DNA from: VRUE01 sp035318745
GTDB lineage: Bacteria; Actinomycetota; Thermoleophilia; Solirubrobacterales; 70-9
Assembly: GCA_035318745.1 (NCBI GenBank)
Contig: DATHEA010000001.1
Location: 1-19,317, forward strand
Length of the DNA: 19,317 nt
Direction of reading: 5' to 3'
The position numbers were made by a program, and so were the translations under genes. Shown piece by piece: positions 13,969 to 19,317 of this stretch (its first letter is position 1; each line of letters starts with the position of its first letter). The notes beneath the pieces are model-generated. The model did no database searches. It was not told the origin of the DNA and was given only the letters and a program-made list of their open reading frames with translations.

Positions 13969-15999
13969 ATGCACACTAAACTTCTTTGTATGCCAGACCA
14001 AGATCTCCAGGCAGAACTCAAATCAGCCATCGCTTCGGGCAAGACCTTTTCGAAGGACGCATCGTCCGACTCGCGGCCATCAATCCCAGCTGAAGAGATA
14101 CGTCTGGCAATACTGGAGTGGTCAGCTGAACAAGCATTTGCTGGCAAGCTTTGGCTGAGCAAGGTACGTATCGACGGTGATTTAAATCTGGAGATGTCTG
14201 AAATCAACATGCGAGTCATTTTTGATCACTGTGAGATACCCGGCGACATTAACTTGCAGGAAGCGGTCACGAACGACGTTACGCTCTTTTGCTCTCAGGT
14301 AGGTGGCTCTTTGACCGCCTCCCAGCTTCGAGCCAAATCGAATCTACGTGTTATCCACACGTCCATTGGAGGTAACCTGTCACTCATTGACGCCAATATT
14401 GACGGTCAGCTTGTACTGAATGGCTCGACGCTCGGATCGGTGACGGGAGGCAGCAACGGAGCCCCGGCGCTGGAGGCCGGGGGTGTACACGTGGGGAGTG
14501 GCATCGTTGGCATTGATGGATTCACAGCACGCGGACAGGTAAGTCTCGCTGGCGCAACGATTGGGGGGTATTTAGACCTAACGGGAGCGTCGCTTAACGG
14601 GGCGGCGGGGGCGGATGGTGTTGTAACCGCACTTCGTGCGGATGGAATTGAGATCGCAGGCGCGATGGCGTGCCGTCATCCGTTTAAAGCGGTCGGCATT
14701 GTCAGGTTGCCAGGGGCAAAGATCGGTGGCATGGTGTCGATGGTTGGCGCAGTCATCGAGGGAAAGTTGGATGAGGATCGAGAAGTAACTGCGCTGCATG
14801 CGGATGGCATGGAGATCTCCGGGAGCTTGATATGTCGAGGGCTTAATGCCACTGGGATCATGCGGCTACCTGGAGTAAGAGTCCGCGACCAGATTTCCAT
14901 GGACGACTCGAAAATTGATGGAACCATATTGCTGTCCAGTGCGGTAATTGGACAGGAGTTGGGTCTCTCGAATGTGCGACTAAATGGATGCGGTGGTCCG
15001 GCGCTTCTCGGTGATCGAATGCATGTTGGGCAAGGTGCGTTTCTTGATAAGGGGTTTTCGTCAATTGGCGAAGTCAGTTTTGTCGACGCTAAAATCGACT
15101 CGACTTTTGGATTCGCTTCCGCCAATCTGCAAAGTAATTCGAAGGCTTACGCACTAAATGCCAGGGGAGTAGAGGTGGCTGGAGATGTCGAGTGTTCTGC
15201 CGGGTTCAGCGCAACCGGCACGGTGCGATTGGAATGCGCCAGGGTGGAGGGAAAAATTTCTCTACTAGATGCGACACTTCGGGTTGAACATCACAATGAA
15301 TGTGCCTTGAGTTTGCGCTACGCAACTGCGAGAGAAATCGCCATGCGATTGTCTGGCGTGTGTGGTCCTATCGATCTGGGGCAGGCCGCTGTTAGCTGTA
15401 TCTATGATGCTGAGGGCGGGCGGCTCATAGGGCGGTATCCCGATCAGTTTCTTCTGGACGGACTGACCTATGAGGTCCTTCAAGAGCCACTAGACGCAGA
15501 GCGGCGCCTTGCGTGGATTGAGCCGTCGCAAGCGGTGCACTACTACCCGGGCGTGTATGTTGAGCTGGCTAATGCTTTTCGCCGCGTCGGACGCAGTGGT
15601 GACGCACGCAAGGTTCTAATTGCGAGCGAGCGGCGTGCTCAGCGTGAGCTAAAGCGCTTTAGCCCTCGTCGGCTCTGGAAGAATTTTTTGTGGTTAACCG
15701 TAGGCTACGGCTATCGAAATTGGCTGGCGTTTGTATGGCTTATCGGCCTAATCCTGTTGGGTACGCTTGTCTTCGCGGTTGGGGAGGAGTGCTTCTCCCC
15801 TCTGCACGCAAACGGACCGGCGTTTGATCCAGGTCTTATGGCGATCGACGCGACGGTTCCGGTGCTTGATACTGCCCAAGGAGATGCCTGGGTGGCAACC
15901 GGTGCGATGGCATGGGTTACGGTCTTTCTTTCGGCGTCAGGGTATGCATTGGCAACCGCGGTGATAGCGGCGGCGGCGAGTATTCTGAATCGGGAGTAG
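13969..15999 (+). CDS. Repeat-rich membrane-anchored protein (actinobacterial 'membrane-associated oxidoreductase'-like)
   Basis: A 676-aa protein. The N-terminal two thirds is a chain of short beta-strand repeats. Five units begin ALxAxGxEVxG and continue xGFxAxGxVRLxGAxIxGxxSLxGA, starting at bases 14467, 14629, 14791, 15001 and 15151; the first three are exactly 162 nt apart. This looks like a right-handed beta-solenoid. After it come a helical segment (VELANAFRRVGRSGDARKVL) and a basic patch, then two membrane helices near bases 15700-15783 and 15886-15990, preceded by GYGYRNWLA. Streptomyces relatives are often labelled membrane-associated oxidoreductase; I see no cofactor motif to support that. 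Many A/T-ending codons and lower GC than its neighbours suggest recent transfer. ATG 13990 and TTG 13963 are alternative starts; none has a clear ribosome site. Function unknown. Confidence 0.8.
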   Translation: MHTKLLCMPDQDLQAELKSAIASGKTFSKDASSDSRPSIPAEEIRLAILEWSAEQAFAGKLWLSKVRIDGDLNLEMSEINMRVIFDHCEIPGDINLQEAVTNDVTLFCSQVGGSLTASQLRAKSNLRVIHTSIGGNLSLIDANIDGQLVLNGSTLGSVTGGSNGAPALEAGGVHVGSGIVGIDGFTARGQVSLAGATIGGYLDLTGASLNGAAGADGVVTALRADGIEIAGAMACRHPFKAVGIVRLPGAKIGGMVSMVGAVIEGKLDEDREVTALHADGMEISGSLICRGLNATGIMRLPGVRVRDQISMDDSKIDGTILLSSAVIGQELGLSNVRLNGCGGPALLGDRMHVGQGAFLDKGFSSIGEVSFVDAKIDSTFGFASANLQSNSKAYALNARGVEVAGDVECSAGFSATGTVRLECARVEGKISLLDATLRVEHHNECALSLRYATAREIAMRLSGVCGPIDLGQAAVSCIYDAEGGRLIGRYPDQFLLDGLTYEVLQEPLDAERRLAWIEPSQAVHYYPGVYVELANAFRRVGRSGDARKVLIASERRAQRELKRFSPRRLWKNFLWLTVGYGYRNWLAFVWLIGLILLGTLVFAVGEECFSPLHANGPAFDPGLMAIDATVPVLDTAQGDAWVATGAMAWVTVFLSASGYALATAVIAAAASILNRE

Positions 16000-16032
16000 C
16001 CCTAAGAGGGAGTCTGGAGAGACGACTCGGGG

Positions 16033-16230
16033 TCAGGCTGGAACGTGCTCGCCCGCTGGCACGTAGTGCTCTAGCTCGGCGTCGTGGCCGAGGGCGAAGG
16101 GGACGCCCTCCTCGGCGAGCTTGGCAACCTCGGCGTAGGTGTCGCCAGCGGCAGACCAGCCGTCAACGTCGGGGGACTCGGCCCACCAGCCGTCTGCTTC
16201 GTGGTGATAGATGACGCGCACGGTTTCCAT
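16033..16230 (-). CDS. hicB: HicB-family antitoxin
   Basis: A 65-aa partial-RNase-H-fold antitoxin. VRVIYHHEADGWWAESPDV followed by GWSAAGDTYAEV and EEGVPFAL is the standard HicB pattern (beta strands, AxSPDxxGxxxxGDTxxEA-like). The catalytic residues of RNase H are not expected here. It neutralises HicA and in many systems represses its own operon, usually through an added C-terminal DNA-binding domain that is absent in this short form. ATG 16230 is chosen because GGAGG (16236-16240) lies 5 nt upstream; GTG 16242 would overlap that site. It follows hicA by 13 nt on the same strand. Confidence 0.87.
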   Translation of the reverse strand: METVRVIYHHEADGWWAESPDVDGWSAAGDTYAEVAKLAEEGVPFALGHDAELEHYVPAGEHVPA

Positions 16231-16243
16231 TCGATCCTCCACG

Positions 16244-16477
16244 TCAGAGTAGCTTCAGGGCTTCGTCTTCGGCAAGTCCAGCGTCTCGGGTCAAGATCTT
16301 GCGGACAAGGCCGGAGGGAATCGTCGCCTTGTCATGGAATGCGAAGGTGAGCGGCTTGCGGTCCGGTGCCTCCATGCGGCGATGCGAGCCCGATTGGCGC
16401 ACGACGCGGTAGCTGAGCGGCTTGCGTTCGAGGACGGCAAGCAGACGCTTCGCTTTCATCGAAGGAAATTGGCTCAT
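16244..16477 (-). CDS. hicA: HicA-family mRNA interferase toxin
   Basis: A 77-aa dsRBD-like toxin that cleaves mRNA. The conserved core is the LLxxLERKPLSYRVVRQSGSHRRM stretch, with the catalytic His32 in GSHRRM, followed by FAFHDKATIPSGLVRKIL. The toxin-before-antitoxin order is normal for hicAB. ATG 16477 starts the frame; ATG 16459 (7th residue) would give a 71-aa protein closer to the usual HicA length, and neither has a strong ribosome site. The pair lies next to the right attachment site, where an addiction module would stabilise the island. Confidence 0.87.
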   Translation of the reverse strand: MSQFPSMKAKRLLAVLERKPLSYRVVRQSGSHRRMEAPDRKPLTFAFHDKATIPSGLVRKILTRDAGLAEDEALKLL

Positions 16478-16490
16478 GGGTCGGCGACCC
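16478..16490. promoter_or_regulatory. Small palindrome at the hicA start, possible operator
   Basis: GGGTCG-G-CGACCC forms 6-bp inverted arms directly abutting the hicA ATG. Toxin-antitoxin operators commonly sit here, but the arms are short and no second copy was found. Confidence 0.3.
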
Positions 16491-16528
16491 TATCGGCAAA
16501 CCCGGACCGCCCGGTCGAGCACCACGCT

Positions 16529-16589
16529 GTGCCACCGTTGTGCCACCCTCCGCCACCCAAACAGCCGGTTTCAACCGGAGACAACCGGA
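16529..16589. repeat. Short direct repeats near the right attachment site
   Basis: GTGCCACCGT at 16529-16538 is followed by GTGCCACC at 16540-16547; the 10-mer also occurs near the left end at 10191-10200 in the same orientation. CAACCGGA occurs twice exactly 10 bp apart (16572-16579, 16582-16589). These could be arm-type integrase or excisionase sites. The 8-mer also appears by chance elsewhere in this GC-rich window, so the evidence is limited. Confidence 0.35.
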
Positions 16590-16620
16590 CTCGGGAGCGG
16601 CCTTGGAAGTGCGACGCAAA

Positions 16621-16655
16621 CCGCTCTATAGAGCCACATTTGGCTCTATAAGCGG
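16621..16655. promoter_or_regulatory. Perfect dyad at the right junction, extending into the tRNA 3' end
   Basis: TATAGAGCCA (16627-16636) and TGGCTCTATA (16641-16650) form a 10-bp perfect stem with a CATT loop. CCGCT (16621-16625) then pairs with AGCGG (16651-16655) after one bulged base, taking the stem into the last tRNA-Ser bases. It may be a tRNA terminator/processing hairpin or a recombinase site. Confidence 0.5.
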
Positions 16656-16682
16656 AGGGGGTGGGATTCGAACCCACGAGAC
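16650..16682. repeat. Attachment-site direct repeat, right copy
   Basis: The 33-bp partner of 10081-10113, inside the intact tRNA-Ser gene (acceptor 3' strand and T-arm plus three bases). The tRNA was rebuilt here on insertion. Confidence 0.9.
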
Positions 16683-16741
16683 GCCTTACGACGTCTAACG
16701 GCTTTCAAGGCCGCCGCATTCAACCGCTCTGCCACCCCTCC
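16653..16741 (-). tRNA. tRNA-Ser (anticodon UGA)
   Basis: An 89-nt class II tRNA on the minus strand. The acceptor arms GGAGGGG (16741-16735) and CCCCTCC (16660-16654) pair fully, with discriminator G at 16653; CCA is not encoded. The anticodon loop CTTGAAA gives UGA, the long variable arm (GACG/CGTC) is typical of serine, and the T-arm is GTGGG-TTCGAAT-CCCAC. Its 3' end is the attachment site of the element to its left; that part may have been supplied by the element. Confidence 0.96.
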
Positions 16742-16831
16742 GGACGCTCCAGACGATGTGTCGATGCTAGCTGCAAATGTATGGACAGAAAGGCATGGAG
16801 TAAAAAGGTCTCGCGGTGATTGGATACAGGT

Positions 16832-17986
16832 ATGCGCCGGCTGCTCATTCTCGCCTCGACCATGGTCTTCTTCGACGTCGCCTTCTATGCGGCGATCGCT
16901 CCGCTGCTGCCTGACTACGTCGCCGAGTTCGGCCTGAGCAAGGCGCAGGCCGGGATCCTCGCCGCTTCCTACGCCGCCGGGACGCTGCTCGCCTCGCTGC
17001 CCGCGGGGCTGGTGGCGACCTGGGCCGGACCGCGCCGCACGGTGATCGGCGGGCTCCTGCTGCTCGGCTGCTCCAGCCTCGTCTTTGGCCTCGCGCACGA
17101 GATCGTCCTGCTCGACCTGGCGCGCTTCGCCCAGGGGATATCCGGGGCGTTGATCTGGTCTGGGGCGCTGACCTGGCTGATCACGACCGCTCCGCCCGAG
17201 CGCCGCGGCTCGATCATCGGCACGGCCCTCGGCACGGCAGTGGCGGGCGCCCTGATCGGGCCCATCCTCGGGGCGATCGCGGCTGAAATCGGGACTGCCG
17301 CCGTCTTCAGCGCGGTGCTGGGCATTGCCGTGGTGCTCGCTGCTTTCGCCGCACGAATGCCGGAAGCCGCTCCGCCCGAGCGCCAGCCCCTGCGCGAGGT
17401 GGGGGCGACGATCCTCACCCGTCCGATTCTCACGGCGACGGCGTTCGTCGCGATCCCCTCGCTGATGTTCGGCGCAGTGGAGGTGCTGGTGCCGCTGCGG
17501 ATCGACGAACTCGGTGGTGGGCACGTGGCGATCGCCGGTGGCTTCATCGTCGGTGCTGCGCTCGAGGCCGGGCTGGCCCCGATCGTCGGCCGCTACTCGG
17601 ATCGCGTCGGTCGCCGCATCCCGTTCGTGATCGGGATCGGCATCTGCGCCTGTGCGATGGTGGGCATAGCCGCAGCCGAGGCGCTTGGCCCGGTGCTCGC
17701 CGCGCTGATCCTCGGCTCTCTCGGCGCCGGCATCTGCTTTGCTCCGGCGCTGACCACACTCTCGGAGACCGCCGACCTCAGCGGTCTCCACCAAGGCTTC
17801 GCGGCCGGACTCTCCAACATGGCCTGGGCGGCCGGCCAGACGGCGGGAGCGCTGATGGGAGGGGGAGTGGCAAGCGCGGCCGGGTACGCCGTGCCGAGCC
17901 TGGTGATCGCCGCGCTGCTCCTCGTCACCTCCGCCTACGCCTACCGTTCCCTGATGCCCCCGATGGTGCAGCCGGCAGCGAGCTAG
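16832..17986 (+). CDS. MFS transporter
   Basis: A 384-aa inner-membrane secondary transporter with about twelve hydrophobic helices. Major-facilitator motif A-like loops follow helix 2 (GLVATWAGPRRTVIGG, a degenerate copy) and the central loop (GRYSDRVGRRIPFVIG, a good copy). The central cytoplasmic loop is short (MPEAAPPERQPLRE). Drug/proton antiporters of the DHA1 type have this layout, but the substrate cannot be read from sequence. ATG 16832 is preferred over the in-frame TTG 16820; an AGG lies close upstream. It begins 91 nt to the right of the tRNA 5' end, in chromosomal DNA outside the island, and probably shares a transcript with the lactone oxidase 18 nt downstream. Confidence 0.93.
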   Translation: MRRLLILASTMVFFDVAFYAAIAPLLPDYVAEFGLSKAQAGILAASYAAGTLLASLPAGLVATWAGPRRTVIGGLLLLGCSSLVFGLAHEIVLLDLARFAQGISGALIWSGALTWLITTAPPERRGSIIGTALGTAVAGALIGPILGAIAAEIGTAAVFSAVLGIAVVLAAFAARMPEAAPPERQPLREVGATILTRPILTATAFVAIPSLMFGAVEVLVPLRIDELGGGHVAIAGGFIVGAALEAGLAPIVGRYSDRVGRRIPFVIGIGICACAMVGIAAAEALGPVLAALILGSLGAGICFAPALTTLSETADLSGLHQGFAAGLSNMAWAAGQTAGALMGGGVASAAGYAVPSLVIAALLLVTSAYAYRSLMPPMVQPAAS

Positions 17987-18004
17987 ACGGACTAGCGTTA
18001 CGCC

Positions 18005-19300
18005 GTGGCCGATATCTGGCGTAACTGGACTGGGGATCAGCGATGCAGGCCGGCGGAGGTCGTCCGCCCCCGCAACCGCGACGAGTTGGTGTCCGCCGTC
18101 GTGGCCGCTGGGGGCGCCGGCCGCACCGTCAGCGCTGCCGGCGCCGGCCATTCGTTTACCGAGGCGGCGCTGACCGATGGGACGATGATCGACCTCGCCG
18201 CGCTCAGCGGCACGATCGACGCCGACCCCGCCTCGGGTCTGGTCAAAGTCTGGGCGGGCACCGTGCTCGCCGATCTCAACGAGGAGCTGCACAGGCTCGG
18301 CTTGGCTATGGAGAATCTTGGCGACATCGACCGTCAGACGATCGCCGGCGCGATCTCCACCGGAACCCATGGCACCGGCGCGAAGCTGCGCAACATCTCG
18401 GCTCAGGTCGAGGCGGTGGAGTTGGTCGCCGCCGATGGCAGCGTGCGCGAGCTGGACAGCTCCGAGCCGGACCTCCTGCGCGCCGCCCGCGTTGGTGTCG
18501 GCGCCCTCGGCGCGATCTCGGCGGTGACCTTGCGCTGCGTTCCCGCCTTCACCCTGCTTCGGGTCGATTCCCCGCAGCCACGCGAGCAGGTGCTTGACGA
18601 CTTCGACCAGCGCGCCGAGGCCAACGACCACTTCGAGCTCTTCACCTTTCCCTATGCCGACTCGGCGCTGGTGCTGGAGCGCAACCGGGTCGAGGGACCA
18701 CCGCAGCCGCGCCGTCGAGTTGCCTCCTACCTCAACGACATCGTGCTCGAGAACTGGGCGCTGGGGGTGCTGTCGGCAGTCGGCCGCTTGGTCCCAAGAG
18801 CGATTCCCGGCCTCTCCCATCTCGCCGCCGCGCTCGCCTCGGGTGGCCAGACCACGGACCGCAGCGACCGCGTCTTCGCCAGCGAGCGCCGCGTCCGTTT
18901 CACCGAGATGGAGTACGGCGTGCCGAGAGAGCACGGACCGGAGGCGGCGCGGCGGGTGGTCGAGTGGGTTCGCGTCAACCGCTACCCGGTCTTCTTCCCG
19001 ATCGAGATGCGCGTAGCGGCCGGCGACGACGCCCTGCTCAGTCCTTCGCACGGCCGCGACACTGCCTACATCGCCGTCCACCAGTACCGCGGGATGGAGT
19101 GGCGCCCCTACTTCGAGGCGGTCGAGGAGATCATGCGCGACTATGGCGGCCGCCCCCACTGGGGCAAGCGCCACTTCCAGACCGCGAAGACCCTGGCGCC
19201 TCTCTACCCGGAGTGGGGGACGTTCCAGGCCGCGCGCGACGAGCTCGACCCCGACCGGGTCTTCGCTAACGAGTACGCAGCCCGCGTCCTCGGCCCCTGA
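18005..19300 (+). CDS. FAD-dependent L-gulono/D-arabinono-1,4-lactone dehydrogenase
   Basis: A 431-aa flavoprotein of the aldonolactone oxidase family (VAO/PCMH fold), oxidising sugar-1,4-lactones or related polyols. FAD domain: residues about 10-180, with GAGHSFTEAALTDG; His49 is the position that covalently binds FAD in relatives such as alditol oxidase. GAISTGTHGTG (115-125) is the pyrophosphate loop. The ALO domain follows, ending with HWGKRH (385-390), a family hallmark near the active site. By memory the whole length resembles mycobacterial Rv1771 closely (VRFTEMEY, RDTAYIAVHQY, LDPDRVF), a dehydrogenase that uses cytochrome c rather than oxygen. The start is GTG 18005; no clear ribosome site, fitting coupling to the MFS gene. 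The stop falls 17 nt before the window end. Confidence 0.93.
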   Translation: MADIWRNWTGDQRCRPAEVVRPRNRDELVSAVVAAGGAGRTVSAAGAGHSFTEAALTDGTMIDLAALSGTIDADPASGLVKVWAGTVLADLNEELHRLGLAMENLGDIDRQTIAGAISTGTHGTGAKLRNISAQVEAVELVAADGSVRELDSSEPDLLRAARVGVGALGAISAVTLRCVPAFTLLRVDSPQPREQVLDDFDQRAEANDHFELFTFPYADSALVLERNRVEGPPQPRRRVASYLNDIVLENWALGVLSAVGRLVPRAIPGLSHLAAALASGGQTTDRSDRVFASERRVRFTEMEYGVPREHGPEAARRVVEWVRVNRYPVFFPIEMRVAAGDDALLSPSHGRDTAYIAVHQYRGMEWRPYFEAVEEIMRDYGGRPHWGKRHFQTAKTLAPLYPEWGTFQAARDELDPDRVFANEYAARVLGP

Positions 19301-19317
19301 CGAGTGCACCGTTAACC

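Larger units (their letters stand above)
10081..16682. mobile_element. Decayed integrative element in tRNA-Ser(UGA)
   Basis: The region is bounded by a perfect 33-bp direct repeat (10081-10113 and 16650-16682), which is the 3' end of tRNA-Ser. One full tRNA remains at the right end and a 3' fragment at the left, the classic outcome of tyrosine-recombinase insertion at a tRNA 3' end. Inside are a tyrosine integrase next to the left end, a MobF/TraA helicase remnant, a low-GC cargo gene and HicAB. The repeat-to-repeat distance is 6569 bp. Integrase and relaxase are both broken, so independent excision or transfer is unlikely. The element could be a remnant of an actinobacterial conjugative or mobilisable element. 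Confidence 0.88.

Noticed and set aside
14467..15280. Tandem repeats read as a CRISPR or DNA satellite
   Set aside because: The repeats exist at protein level only; DNA copies are strongly diverged and in frame, as in a repeat protein.
16646..19309. An open minus-strand frame of 887 codons
   Set aside because: It is antisense to the clear MFS and lactone oxidase genes, is full of Arg/Gly/His-rich low-complexity protein and begins in a tRNA. Long shadow frames are expected in high-GC DNA.

Overview
The window is high-GC bacterial DNA. Its 7Fe ferredoxin, a close relative of mycobacterial L-gulonolactone dehydrogenase, a GroEL with a Gly-Met tail, MobF-type conjugation remnants and a large secreted Ig-like protein point to an actinobacterium. 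I infer Thermoleophilia/Solirubrobacterales, without a database search. Most genes are housekeeping or metabolic and tightly packed, with overlapping starts and stops.

Left part (1-10035): the 3' two thirds of groEL ends in two tandem terminator hairpins. A plus-strand AbiEi/DUF559 gene follows, with a copy of one 49-nt palindromic repeat at each end. It converges on a two-gene minus-strand operon (SDR-family protein, then a secreted GH26-like glycoside hydrolase); the two convergent genes share one CTAG as both stop codons. Divergent from that operon are a 7Fe ferredoxin and a GNAT acetyltransferase. A minus-strand Mrp/ApbC Fe-S carrier comes next, then a large secreted multidomain protein, a cyclophilin-type peptidyl-prolyl isomerase and a convergent six-helix potassium channel.

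Middle part (10081-16682): a decayed integrative element of about 6.6 kb is inserted at the 3' end of a tRNA-Ser(UGA) gene. The intact tRNA lies on the minus strand at 16653-16741. A 62-nt copy of its 3' part lies at 10081-10142, in the same orientation, and the two copies share a perfect 33-bp direct repeat. Between them are a 66-aa Cys-rich protein, a frameshifted and 5'-truncated tyrosine integrase, a TraA/MobF relaxase-helicase lacking its relaxase domain, an inverted repeat with a nested palindrome, a low-GC 677-aa repeat-rich membrane protein and a HicAB toxin-antitoxin pair. Integrase and relaxase point away from each other and both lose their 5' halves at the same place (about 11358-11370), which suggests one internal deletion. 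The element probably cannot transfer itself. The repeat-rich membrane protein is the least understood cargo and the best candidate for something undescribed.

Right part (16742-19317): normal chromosome resumes with an MFS transporter and, 18 nt later, an FAD-dependent sugar-1,4-lactone oxidase, probably in one operon.

No CRISPR array, rRNA or complete insertion sequence was seen. No stretch longer than about 300 bases lacks a gene or a described feature.
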